Assembly (NCBI RefSeq): GCF_000813985.1
Contig: NZ_JWLJ01000002.1
Location: 1 to 64,000 of the forward strand
Length of the DNA: 64,000 nucleotides
From: Ruegeria sp. ANG-R
GTDB taxonomy: Bacteria; Pseudomonadota; Alphaproteobacteria; Rhodobacterales; Rhodobacteraceae
Reading direction: 5' to 3'
In this document: positions 8,693 through 16,899 of the stretch, one piece after another
How positions within the stretch are numbered: the first letter of the stretch is position 1
How the letters are laid out: the number at the start of each line of letters is the position of its first letter
The notes under the pieces: model-generated
Database searches by the model: none
What the model was told of the DNA's origin: nothing
Seen by the model: the letters and a program-made list of their open reading frames with translations, nothing else
Translations under genes and position numbers: made by a program

Positions 8693-10060
8693 GTGAGACA
8701 GGAAAGCGATGCATTGGGAAGCCGGGACATTCCGGCGCAGGCCATGTACGGCGTTCATACTAAACGCGCGTCCGAGAACTTTCAGATTTCGGGACAACCT
8801 CTGGCCCATTTCCCCGAACTGGTCGCGGCGCTGGCCCAGGTCAAATTCGCCGCGAGCAAGGCAAACCATGCTCTTGGCATGATAGACAATGTGAAAGCCC
8901 AGGCCATACAGCACGCCTGCGACGACATCATCGGAGGCAATCATCATTCCGAGTTCATTGTCGACATGATTCAGGGCGGTGCCGGCACCTCGACCAACAT
9001 GAATGCAAATGAGGTGATCGCAAACCTGGCGCTGCTCAGGATGGGCAAGGCATCGGGGGAATACGAACATCTGCATCCCAATGACGATGTCAATCGCTCG
9101 CAATCGACAAATGATGTGTATCCGACAGCGCTGCGGCTTGCGGTTTTGTCTCATGTTGACAGCTTCGTCGCAGCGCAATCCCATTTATGTGCCACGCTCG
9201 AGGCGAAGGCGCTGGAACTTGATCCGGTGATGAAGGTGGGCCGAACCCAATTAATGGACGCAGTCCCAATGACTCTGGGACAGGAATTCAGGTCCTTCGC
9301 CAACACGATCGAGGAAGATATCGACCGGTTGAAGGAAGTTTCGCAGCTCTTGCATGAGGTTAATCTTGGCGGAACCGCGATAGGCACCGGGGTCAACGCA
9401 CCCGTTGGGTATTCCGAACTGGCCATTGCAGAGCTTAGCCAAAAATCAGGCTTTGAGTTAAAGCCAGCGCGCAACTTCATAGAAGCTTCTTCTGATCTTG
9501 GAGCTTTGGTCACTTTCTCCGGGATATTGAAGCGTATTGCCGTGAAGCTGTCCAAAATCTGTAATGACTTACGCTTGCTTGGAAGCGGTCCGCGGGCCGG
9601 GTTGGCTGAAATCAGACTCCCGGCAGTTCAGGCGGGATCGTCAATTATGCCCGGGAAGGTGAACCCTGTGATCCCCGAAGTTGTGAATCAGGTGGCTTTT
9701 CAGGTGATTGGCAATGATCTGACCGTTACACTCGCTTCCGAGGCTGGCCAACTGCAGCTGAACGCAATGGAACCGATTGCCATTCTGAATATTCTGCAAT
9801 CGCTGCGCATCCTGAAACGTGCCATGCTCACGTTGGCGGATCTTTGCGTTGCTGGAATCGAGCCTAATATTCAAAGTTGCAAAACAACATTGGAGAGTAG
9901 TTTGGTCATGGCAACTTTCCTCGTGCCAGAGATCGGGTACGAGGCTTCTTCGCGGCTGGCCAAATACGCGATGGCTAACGGGCTGTCGCTAGAGATGGCG
10001 GCCGAAGAACTGGGATTAGATATCACCGAGAAACTGTGCTCATTACAAGGACAAAGCTAG
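8693..10060 (+). CDS. aspA: Aspartate ammonia-lyase (aspartase)
   Basis: A 455-residue enzyme converting aspartate to fumarate plus ammonia. It belongs to the fumarase/aspartase superfamily: GAGTSTNMNANEVIAN near residue 95, GRTQLMDAVPMTLGQE near residue 183 and the signature GSSIMPGKVNPV near residue 315. The GRTQ.MDAVPMTLGQ form favours aspartase over fumarase. The frame is open from 8363, but homology begins at the GTG at 8693 (VRQESDALGSRDIPAQAMYG), preceded by GGAGA. The C-terminus is short: the usual GL.-E-EL-D tail is replaced by ITEKLCSLQGQS. The stop codon directly abuts the end of an IS6 relic, so the tail may have been altered by that insertion. It is divergent from aapJ. Confidence 0.9.
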   Translation: MRQESDALGSRDIPAQAMYGVHTKRASENFQISGQPLAHFPELVAALAQVKFAASKANHALGMIDNVKAQAIQHACDDIIGGNHHSEFIVDMIQGGAGTSTNMNANEVIANLALLRMGKASGEYEHLHPNDDVNRSQSTNDVYPTALRLAVLSHVDSFVAAQSHLCATLEAKALELDPVMKVGRTQLMDAVPMTLGQEFRSFANTIEEDIDRLKEVSQLLHEVNLGGTAIGTGVNAPVGYSELAIAELSQKSGFELKPARNFIEASSDLGALVTFSGILKRIAVKLSKICNDLRLLGSGPRAGLAEIRLPAVQAGSSIMPGKVNPVIPEVVNQVAFQVIGNDLTVTLASEAGQLQLNAMEPIAILNILQSLRILKRAMLTLADLCVAGIEPNIQSCKTTLESSLVMATFLVPEIGYEASSRLAKYAMANGLSLEMAAEELGLDITEKLCSLQGQS

Positions 10061-10455
10061 GGTTTTGTTACAAACTTTTGACTATTGACGCGCTCGAATG
10101 CAGACTGTGAATGTTCCCCAAAAAGGCTGGATCTGCATCGGATTTGAGGATCTCGGTGAACCCTCCACCCAATGCTAAATGTGCGAAAATCAGGACATAC
10201 GGTATGTTCACCAGATGCAGCACCCTGACTAAATAACAGGATCGAAGGATCACACAGACCCACTCGAAAGCGTAAAAAGCTGGTGGGTAGGTTCAAATCT
10301 CCATGGCAGGCGCAAAGGTTCCTTGTCGCTCACGACCAGATCAACACCGTATTCCAACCCCGCCGCTGTCAACTCTCCATCGTCTCATACCGCCAAGCCA
10401 GAACCGATGCTTTCGACTTCTGGGACAGTTATGCTTCCGAAATGAGCCTGACAGG
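10061..10455 (+). mobile_element. IS6-family insertion sequence relic (left end plus C-terminal transposase piece)
   Basis: GGTTTTGTTACAAA at 10061-10074 resembles the terminal repeat of IS6-family elements and begins on the base after the aspA stop codon. From 10229 the plus strand reads LNNRIEGSHRPTRKR, then GRFKSPWQAQRFLVAHDQIN, then RQARTDAFDFWDSYASEM, the C-terminal third of an IS6-type DDE transposase. The N-terminal and catalytic parts are missing, the reading frame has a stop just upstream (10226), and no right-hand repeat is recognisable. It is therefore dead. Between 10075 and 10228 nothing transposase-like is seen. Confidence 0.75.
10229..10455 (+). pseudogene. Truncated IS6-family transposase, C-terminal fragment
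   Basis: About 75 codons align with the end of IS6-type transposases, including the SHRPTRKR and FKSPWQAQRFL stretches. No start codon or catalytic DDE residues remain. Downstream, from 10456 to 10691, I see no gene; a GC-rich inverted repeat CCGGGCG/CGCCCGG at 10656-10682 may help end transcription of the BCCT gene. Confidence 0.75.
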
Positions 10456-10655
10456 CGCAGGCCAGACTGACGTCAGCAGTGTGCAAACAAGTTGGCTGCC
10501 CCTCGAAGGTAAGTATCCAGCGCCGCCCCAACAAGGAGGAAATCCTAACCCTCTTGTCGCTATATCAGGTATCTGTCTAATATCGCTGGCCTTTCAGGCG
10601 GTTAATTACCATCTCGGTTGCGTTACCAAGACAGCTTCAGAACCTCAGAACGGCA

Positions 10656-10682
10656 CCGGGCGACCGCATCGCGACCGCCCGG
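10656..10682 (-). terminator. GC-rich hairpin after the BCCT transporter gene
   Basis: CCGGGCG (10656-10662) and CGCCCGG (10676-10682) are complementary over a 13-base loop, 10 bp beyond the end of the BCCT gene. There is no clear T run on the minus strand, so its role as a terminator is tentative. Confidence 0.4.
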
Positions 10683-10691
10683 GCACATCAT

Positions 10692-12512
10692 TTATTCTGC
10701 CGGAGCCGCTTGTTTTTGCCGTAAACCGTCGCGGTAAAGCGCCTTTGCGAGCGCCACGCACATCAGCCCCATAACCATAGTGAACGGCAACGCACCGATG
10801 ATCATCGCGTTCCGCAACGCGTCCATGGGGTTGTTCTCACCCGCAGCCAGAATCAGCGCTCCGATCACCGCCGTCAGGATCAGGCCCCAGATGATCTTGT
10901 GCTTGTTGCCGATATTCTGATCACCCCCGGACATGATGGTGTTCATCACCAGAATGCCCGAGTCCGCCGATGTGACCAGGAAGGTCATGATCAGTACAAC
11001 GCACATCACCGTGATACCGGACAGTAGCCCGCCAGTGATCATTTCCTGCAAGGTCACGAACAGTTTTGCGGTGTTCGATGCACCGATGATTGCGCCCTCG
11101 GCAGTACCATTCAGTTCGAGGTCAATCGCAGTGCCGCCCAGGATGGTCATCCACGCAAAGCAAACCAGAGCTGGCGCGAAGACACAGCCGATGATGAACT
11201 CACGGACCGAGCGACCCTTTGAGATACGCGCCAGGAACAACCCCACGAAGGGCGAGAACGCGATCCACCAGGCCCAGTAGAACGTGGTCCAACCTGCCTG
11301 CCAACCGAATTGGCGACCCGGATCACCGGCAGCGTAGACCGAGGCAAGAACCGATTCCGGCAGCGCCGCGGCATCGCCTTCAAGACCGGATTTAAACCCG
11401 TCAAACGAACCCCACGGGTTGGTCGCACCGCTGTACAATGCGTCTGCAAATGGTGCAGCCTCACTTGGCAGGGCTGCATCAAACGCTGCCGCCGACTGCG
11501 GGTTGAAGGCCCCGAAGCTGAGCGAGATGAAGTGCAGGATGTAGTCGACAAATGCGGTTGCATAAGTCGTCATCGCAAACAGAAACGATCCGAAGACGAC
11601 AAAGACCAGCAGCAGGATCAGCGACAGCACAAGATTCAGGTTCGACAGATACTTGACGCCACGACCAACGCCCGAAACCGCCGAGACAATCGACAAGCCC
11701 ATGATCACGAACAGACCCGCAAGCAGGCCAACCGTGCTTGGTGCAGGTGCTTCGCCTTCACCGCCGATGTCCATCATCCATTCCATACCTGAAATGGCGT
11801 AAAGGCCATCGATAAACTGCGAAACGCCGTAGCCGATTGTGACCGACACACCCAGAATGGTCGCAACCACGCCAAGTACATCCACCACATGGCCCAGAAA
11901 ACCGTTCATCAGCTTGCCGAACAACGGCGTCAGCGCGGTGCGGATGGTCAGGGGCATGTTGCGCGTATATGCGTAGTAGGCAAGCGACAATCCGGTTACC
12001 ACATAGATCGACCATGCATGAAAACCGTAATGCAGGAAGGTGTAGCGATATCCCGACTGCAGTGCTTCTTCGGTGTTGCCAACCACATCGCCGGCGATGA
12101 CAACCGGGTTCGATCCCCAGAGGCCCAGAGGCTCAGCGGTCGCAAAAACCATCAGACCGACACCGAGACCAGCGCCGAACATCATCGAGAACCAGGAGAA
12201 ATCCGAGAATTCAGGTTTTTCACCCTCGGGGCCCATAAGCCGCTTTCCGGTTTGTGGCAGCACCGCCACGACAAACAGGAAAAAGGCAAAGAAGCCCACG
12301 ATGATGATATAGAAAGCGTTGAAGTCTTCCAGCAGACGCGAGTTCAGGCTTCCCAGAACACCATTCGCGTTTGCGGGCCAGACCAGTGCCCAGATGACAA
12401 GCGCAACCATGATCGACTTGCTGAGCAAGGCAATCGCGACGCTGTGGCCTTCATAAAACCCACCCGATGACCGCTTGATATCAAGATCGGTGAAAGGTTC
12501 CTTCATTGACAT
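10692..12512 (-). CDS. BCCT-family transporter (betaine/carnitine/choline type)
   Basis: A 606-residue secondary transporter with about 12 membrane segments, importing quaternary-ammonium or related zwitterions with sodium or protons. The family signature, FYWAWWIAFSPFVGLFLARI followed by SKGRSVREFI, lies near residue 390, and the N-terminal GAGLGVGLMVFATAEPLGLW is also diagnostic. The start at 12512 follows GGAGG by six bases. It is the last gene of a six-gene minus-strand operon with an aldehyde dehydrogenase and an Ldh2-type oxidoreductase, from which it is separated by 77 bp containing a small hairpin. It probably brings in the compound that the upstream enzymes degrade. The identity of that compound (for example glycine betaine, proline betaine or carnitine) is not visible. 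Confidence 0.92.
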   Translation of the reverse strand: MSMKEPFTDLDIKRSSGGFYEGHSVAIALLSKSIMVALVIWALVWPANANGVLGSLNSRLLEDFNAFYIIIVGFFAFFLFVVAVLPQTGKRLMGPEGEKPEFSDFSWFSMMFGAGLGVGLMVFATAEPLGLWGSNPVVIAGDVVGNTEEALQSGYRYTFLHYGFHAWSIYVVTGLSLAYYAYTRNMPLTIRTALTPLFGKLMNGFLGHVVDVLGVVATILGVSVTIGYGVSQFIDGLYAISGMEWMMDIGGEGEAPAPSTVGLLAGLFVIMGLSIVSAVSGVGRGVKYLSNLNLVLSLILLLVFVVFGSFLFAMTTYATAFVDYILHFISLSFGAFNPQSAAAFDAALPSEAAPFADALYSGATNPWGSFDGFKSGLEGDAAALPESVLASVYAAGDPGRQFGWQAGWTTFYWAWWIAFSPFVGLFLARISKGRSVREFIIGCVFAPALVCFAWMTILGGTAIDLELNGTAEGAIIGASNTAKLFVTLQEMITGGLLSGITVMCVVLIMTFLVTSADSGILVMNTIMSGGDQNIGNKHKIIWGLILTAVIGALILAAGENNPMDALRNAMIIGALPFTMVMGLMCVALAKALYRDGLRQKQAAPAE

Positions 12513-12543
12513 GTGTTTCCTCCCTGTTCGCACGTGTCCCGAT

Positions 12544-12574
12544 TTCCAGGATGGTCTTCACCGGCGTCCTGGAA
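12544..12574 (-). promoter_or_regulatory. Intercistronic hairpin between the Ldh2-type gene and the BCCT gene
   Basis: TTCCAGGA (12544-12551) and TCCTGGAA (12567-12574) are perfect reverse complements with a 15-base loop, placed in the only sizeable gap of this operon. No T run follows on the minus strand. It may adjust the ratio of transporter to enzyme mRNA or mark a processing site. Confidence 0.4.
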
Positions 12575-12589
12575 TTGCGCCACAAGGCC

Positions 12590-13600
12590 CTACACGAGCA
12601 GGGCCTCAATTTTTGCAAGCGTCGCTACATTGACAGCGACACCATCGGATTTTGCCGCCATACGCTTTGCCCGGCGACCGTCACCGGGCAAATGTGCGCC
12701 TTCCTGCGACCGGATCGCTTCGACAAGATCGACAATTCCGGTCGAAAATGCGTCATTTGCGGTCGCAGATGCGTCAATCGCGATGAAAAACTGACCCGTC
12801 TTCGGGGGGCCGCCAGCGGTCCCCGAAAAAGGTGAGGCGTGAATACCCAGTGTCGCCCCAGTCAGCGCGGCGGCCAGAACTTCGGTCAGCAGGGCCACGC
12901 CGACGCCCTTGTATCCCCCAGACGGAGCCATCGACCCCTTGAGCCCGACATTCGGGTCAGTGGTCGGATTGCCGTCAGCGTCCAGCGCCCAGCCCACCGG
13001 GATCGGCTTGCCGTCGCGGGCGTGTTTCATGACCTCGCTTTTGGCGATGGTGCTGGCGCTCTGGTCGATGAGCAGCGCTGGCTGCCCGTCCGAACCCGGT
13101 GCCGCAATGGAAAACGGATTGGTTCCCACCACTGGCTTTGCCCCTCCGGAAGGGGCGATCGACGCCGGAGCGTTGGTGAAGCCCAGGCCAACCAATCCGG
13201 CCTGCGCCAGCCGGTAGGTATGGTAACCCAGCACGCCACAATTGTAGCTGTTTCGGATCGCAAGCGCGGCAATCCCCTGACTGCGCGCGGCGGGGATCAG
13301 CGCCTCGAACCCCGCATCAATAGCTGAATGCGCAAATCCGGTGGCCGCATCGACCGTTACGACGCCGGGGCGCGGCTGCGCCAGAACCGGCTTCGCCGTG
13401 CCATCCACCTTGCCGCACTGAACATGCTCACAGTAGATCGGGATATAGGCCAGACCATGGCTGGCGACCCCATCTGCCTCGGTCGCGGCGGTTGCAACCG
13501 CCAAGGGGCGCGCGTTTTCTTCGCTCGTTCCCGCAGCCATCAGCGCCCGGAATGACAGGTCCTCGATTTCAGCAAGCGACAGGGTGCGGGTTTCGATCAT
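12590..13600 (-). CDS. Ldh2-type NAD(P)-dependent oxidoreductase (malate/L-lactate dehydrogenase family)
   Basis: A 336-residue enzyme of the family that includes ureidoglycolate dehydrogenase, sulfolactate dehydrogenase and delta1-pyrroline-2-carboxylate/piperideine-2-carboxylate reductase. Seen: the N-terminal helix LAEIEDLSFRALMAAGTSEE, the stretch ATEADGVASHGLAYIP with the conserved Ser-His near residue 48, and the cofactor region FTNAPASIAPSGGAKPVVGT near residue 150. The frame is open upstream, but homology begins at the ATG at 13600. It starts 13 bp after the DUF3726-like gene. Imine reduction in a cyclic amino-acid or betaine pathway would fit the BCCT and semialdehyde dehydrogenase context, but this is inference; a 2-hydroxyacid substrate is equally possible. 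Confidence 0.87.
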   Translation of the reverse strand: MIETRTLSLAEIEDLSFRALMAAGTSEENARPLAVATAATEADGVASHGLAYIPIYCEHVQCGKVDGTAKPVLAQPRPGVVTVDAATGFAHSAIDAGFEALIPAARSQGIAALAIRNSYNCGVLGYHTYRLAQAGLVGLGFTNAPASIAPSGGAKPVVGTNPFSIAAPGSDGQPALLIDQSASTIAKSEVMKHARDGKPIPVGWALDADGNPTTDPNVGLKGSMAPSGGYKGVGVALLTEVLAAALTGATLGIHASPFSGTAGGPPKTGQFFIAIDASATANDAFSTGIVDLVEAIRSQEGAHLPGDGRRAKRMAAKSDGVAVNVATLAKIEALLV

Positions 13601-13613
13601 ATCAGTCTCTTTC

Positions 13614-14243
13614 TCAGTCGTTGTCAGAAAGTCCGGCCCCCGCGCCGAGCAGGCGAGATTCCTCGGTTGCCGGGGCGTAGGTGCGATGGGCAAAGCGGTT
13701 GAGTGTCTTCCAGGCCGACGGATCAGGCACCGCGCGTGTCTTCCGCGCAAGCGGCGCGGTCAGGCACCCACCCAATGCAACCTCAATGAGATCAACCCGG
13801 GCGGGGCATTGGTTTTTCATTAAAAGCTGCGCCCCATCGGTTGCAGCTAGGAAATCACCGGCGGAAACGCTGACGATCGCCTTCCGGCTGCGCGCGGCAT
13901 GGGCCGCGAAGGGCATTAGCAGCAGAGGCGATGCAAGCTGTCTGATCCTGATCGAACCCGATTGCAGCAGATCGGATCGATCCGACAGCAAAGCCCCGGT
14001 CATCAGCGGGCACAGAACGCCGGCCCCGGTCCATTCGCCCCGCAAATCTGTCGGAACATGCGCGCCCACAGAACCTGCGAACCCGTGTTCCAGCAGCCGA
14101 GTCAGTTCTGCCGCGCCGTCAATCCCCTGCGCGCAAAGCCAGCGGGTCGCCTTTGCGGCCTCTTCAGCCACACCCCAGGCGTATCCCGCACCGCGCGCTG
14201 CACGTTTTGCCGTGGCTTCGACCTCGTTCAGGGAAAAACTCAT
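13614..14243 (-). CDS. DUF3726-like protein of unknown function
   Basis: A 209-residue protein starting MSFSLNEVEATAKRAARGAGY. The N-terminal LNEVE..A.KAARGAG..WG.AEEA pattern recalls proteins annotated DUF3726 in roseobacters; this is from memory and not searched. It has no signal peptide, membrane segment or known catalytic motif. The start at 14243 is fixed by a 4-bp ATGA overlap with the upstream 561-residue unknown, so translation is coupled. It sits between that unknown and the Ldh2-type oxidoreductase, to which it may be an accessory subunit. That is only a positional guess. Confidence 0.6.
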   Translation of the reverse strand: MSFSLNEVEATAKRAARGAGYAWGVAEEAAKATRWLCAQGIDGAAELTRLLEHGFAGSVGAHVPTDLRGEWTGAGVLCPLMTGALLSDRSDLLQSGSIRIRQLASPLLLMPFAAHAARSRKAIVSVSAGDFLAATDGAQLLMKNQCPARVDLIEVALGGCLTAPLARKTRAVPDPSAWKTLNRFAHRTYAPATEESRLLGAGAGLSDND

Positions 14244-15925
14244 CGCGCAAGCTCCGGGTAGACCCACAGATCGGCGCTTTCCGTGGTCAGTTCCTCCGGA
14301 TAAGGTGCACCTGCATACATGCAGATGCGCACCCAACGGTCCGACCGGGGATCGAAGTGAGTGGCGCCGAAGAACGACAATTTGGCCCGCAACATGTCGA
14401 TGGGCAGGACGTCCGCACCAATCGTGTTGTCACGGATTTCGCCATAGGGCGCGACACGGCTCATTTGTGCGCGGCGCACTGTGTGACGATGTTCGGGGTG
14501 GCGCAACAGGAAGTCGGCAATCAGAGCGTCACCCGACCAATCCGCCAGTGCCTTATAGGCAAGCGCCGCATCACGCGCCGGGGCGAGTGGCTGTTCATAG
14601 TCGGCTATCGGTTCGTCAAACCGTTCACCCAGTCGGGGTTCGAGCTTTTCTTCGGATACATACCAGGCGCGTGCGCAGTGCTCGTGGGCGTCCCAATCCA
14701 GATCCAGCGCCCAGCCAAAGCTGGTATGGATCAGGTCACGTACCGTATCGACCGGCATCACACCATCGATCACGTGCGCACTGCTGTTGCTGTCGGCCAT
14801 GCAACTGCTCAGCCCATCAACCAGATCGCCGTAAGGTTCGAGGATCAGAGAGCCAAGCAATTCCTGCCCTTCTTCGCCGAGCGCGGTCTGAGACCAGAGG
14901 ATCAGACGGTCCCAGGGCCGATTTTCTGACAGGTCGGTCTGGCCGAGATACGCTGAAATCGCGTGCAGGTCAGCAGTCAGTGCGGCAAGCTTCTCGATCT
15001 GGATCGGGTGCTCGGACTGCCACCACGAGATCGACAGTTTGCTGCGCTCGAACACCTCGCGGAAATGAGCGGCTTCGGCGTCCGACGCCGTCTGAAGGGA
15101 ACGAACCCGGGCAATGGCCTCTTCGCGCACCATAATCCAGTTGTTGAACAGGATCGGGTGGTTGACGATGAAAGGCGCCATTCCCAGCCCCGTCGAGTTG
15201 CCGATACCCAACCAGCGGGCAATTTGCGGGTTCAGCTGCGCGGTCTGCGCGCCGCCCTTGGCTGCCGCCATGTGCTGCACAAGATCGCGTACAAATACCC
15301 GGGTCAGGTAAACCGACAGCATCTCGGCCTGAAACGGACCGTTGGTTTCCGGGCGATCCGCGATCGTTTCCCGATCCGCTGCGCCGAACTTGCCTGATCC
15401 GTAGACCGCGGTCGTCCGCATCAGATACCCGACCTTGTAGATCTGTTCGAGATCCGGCTGCTGACCCGCGGCCAGCCGGTCGACCACATGCGCCCACAGC
15501 CGGACCGAGCGGTTGGCACGCGACAGCGACAGCTCGCTTTCGCTCACGCGACCTGCCTCCTGCAACGGTACGTTCTGCGACAGGCGTTCGATATCATCTG
15601 CGGTGGGCACACCGTCGAACAGGGCAAAGGTGGCATCCCAAGCCTCGGCGATCACCCGATCCGAGCGTTGATCGGGTGGCAGATCGTGAGCAAAGGCAAC
15701 CAGAGAATAGGTGTGATCGGGGCCTTGTACTGAATAGACCGCATGACCCACGCCTTTGTCGTCAATATCAAAAACGGGACGCGAGAATTCCCACTGCTCG
15801 GCGGCCATCCGGCGGGTGAGCTGGCGCATGAAGCTGAGACGGCATTGGTGAAGCGAACCCAGACGCGAAAGGCGCATCACCATTGAGGGATCGCGACGCT
15901 CGATATTTGGGTGCGCAGTGTTCAT
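14240..15925 (-). CDS. Conserved-looking 561-residue protein of unknown function
   Basis: I do not recognise this protein. It is 561 residues, soluble, without signal peptide, and rich in charged helices. It has stretches that look conserved, such as YGSGKFGAADRE near residue 175, GLGMAPFIVNHPILFNNWIM near residue 250 and YGEIRDNTIGADVLPIDMLR near residue 500. The absence of Cys clusters, Walker motifs or Rossmann glycine motifs argues against common cofactor enzymes. It overlaps the upstream dipeptidase-like gene by 4 bp and the downstream DUF3726-like gene by 4 bp, so it is an integral member of the operon. The uninterrupted frame and tight coupling argue that it is functional. It may be a new enzyme of the pathway. 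Confidence 0.75.
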   Translation of the reverse strand: MNTAHPNIERRDPSMVMRLSRLGSLHQCRLSFMRQLTRRMAAEQWEFSRPVFDIDDKGVGHAVYSVQGPDHTYSLVAFAHDLPPDQRSDRVIAEAWDATFALFDGVPTADDIERLSQNVPLQEAGRVSESELSLSRANRSVRLWAHVVDRLAAGQQPDLEQIYKVGYLMRTTAVYGSGKFGAADRETIADRPETNGPFQAEMLSVYLTRVFVRDLVQHMAAAKGGAQTAQLNPQIARWLGIGNSTGLGMAPFIVNHPILFNNWIMVREEAIARVRSLQTASDAEAAHFREVFERSKLSISWWQSEHPIQIEKLAALTADLHAISAYLGQTDLSENRPWDRLILWSQTALGEEGQELLGSLILEPYGDLVDGLSSCMADSNSSAHVIDGVMPVDTVRDLIHTSFGWALDLDWDAHEHCARAWYVSEEKLEPRLGERFDEPIADYEQPLAPARDAALAYKALADWSGDALIADFLLRHPEHRHTVRRAQMSRVAPYGEIRDNTIGADVLPIDMLRAKLSFFGATHFDPRSDRWVRICMYAGAPYPEELTTESADLWVYPELAR

Positions 15926-16899
15926 GGGTTTTGCGGTCCAAAGTTCTCGGCGAAGAACCGATACCAGTTGCGCCCCATGATGCCGGCGACCTCCTCGGCA
16001 TTCATGCCGACATCGCGCAACCCCTGCTCGATATTGCCAAAATCCCGATTGTCCCGGAACCAGTTCGGCATCGGCGGGAACCCGGCATTCGAAGCCGAGC
16101 CTTCACCGTAGTCGATCTCTTTCGTCCAGCGCCCGACGCGCATCCATTCGACCACGCTGTCGGGTTGGTCCTGACACAGATCGGTCCCAATCCCCAAATG
16201 CTGCGCCCCGTACTTGTCGGCGGTGCGGGCGATCATCTCGCAAAAGCTTTCCAATGTGCAGTCGGACTTGTCCTTCAGGTGATGAGGATAGACCGAAAAG
16301 CCCAGCATCCCACCTTTTTCCGTCACCGCGCGGATCACGTCATCCCGCTTGTTGCGCAGGGCCGGAGACCATTCGTGCGGGTTTGCATGAGTGATGGCGA
16401 TGGGACGTTCCGAAATCTCAGCCGCTTCGATGGTCGAACGATCCGCCGAATGGCTCATGTCAACCACCAGCCCCACGCGGTTCATTTCCTTGATCACCTG
16501 TTTGCCCATACGGGTGATGCCAGTGTCTTCGGCCTCATAACAACCCGTCGCCAGCAGAGACTGGTTGTTATAGGTCAACTGCATGAAGCGTGCACCCAGA
16601 TCGTGCAGGATTTCAACCAGACCGATATCGTCTTCGATGGGGCTGGGGTTCTGAAACCCAAAGAACACAGCCGTCCGTCCGGTTTCGCGCGCCGTGTCGA
16701 TATCGCTGGCCCAGCGGCCTTTCATGATCAGGTCCGGGTATTGTTCGAACCAGCGGTTCCACTTCTCGAAGTTCAGAACCGTTTCGCGGAAATTCTCATG
16801 ATAGGCGATGGTGACGTGGATCGCGTCCACGCCCCCTTCGCGCAGTTGGCGGAAGATCTTCTCCGACCAGTTGGCATATTGCAGCCCGTCGATCAGCAT
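15922..16899 (-). CDS. M19 membrane-dipeptidase family protein with an atypical N-terminus
   Basis: A 325-residue protein of the renal-dipeptidase (peptidase M19) family, usually a binuclear zinc hydrolase. Seen: MQLTYNNQSLLATGC near residue 115, VDMSHSADRS near residue 150 with the conserved His, PIAITHANPHEWSPALRN near residue 170 and GIGTDLCQDQP near residue 235 with the conserved Asp. The usual N-terminal DGH.D metal motif is replaced by LIDGLQYANWSEK, so one His and one Asp ligand are absent at the expected place. There is no signal peptide. It overlaps the ALDH stop by 1 bp (TGATG). It may be a cytoplasmic amide or lactone hydrolase rather than a dipeptidase. Substrate unknown. Confidence 0.85.
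   Translation of the reverse strand: MLIDGLQYANWSEKIFRQLREGGVDAIHVTIAYHENFRETVLNFEKWNRWFEQYPDLIMKGRWASDIDTARETGRTAVFFGFQNPSPIEDDIGLVEILHDLGARFMQLTYNNQSLLATGCYEAEDTGITRMGKQVIKEMNRVGLVVDMSHSADRSTIEAAEISERPIAITHANPHEWSPALRNKRDDVIRAVTEKGGMLGFSVYPHHLKDKSDCTLESFCEMIARTADKYGAQHLGIGTDLCQDQPDSVVEWMRVGRWTKEIDYGEGSASNAGFPPMPNWFRDNRDFGNIEQGLRDVGMNAEEVAGIMGRNWYRFFAENFGPQNP

Noticed and set aside
10283..10774. A 163-codon frame taken as an intact gene
   Set aside because: Its first 55 codons are an IS6 transposase tail; the rest is unrelated and runs antisense into the BCCT gene.
13681..15135. A 484-codon plus-strand frame
   Set aside because: Arg/Ser-rich shadow of the unknown and DUF3726-like genes; no motif and no ribosome-binding site.
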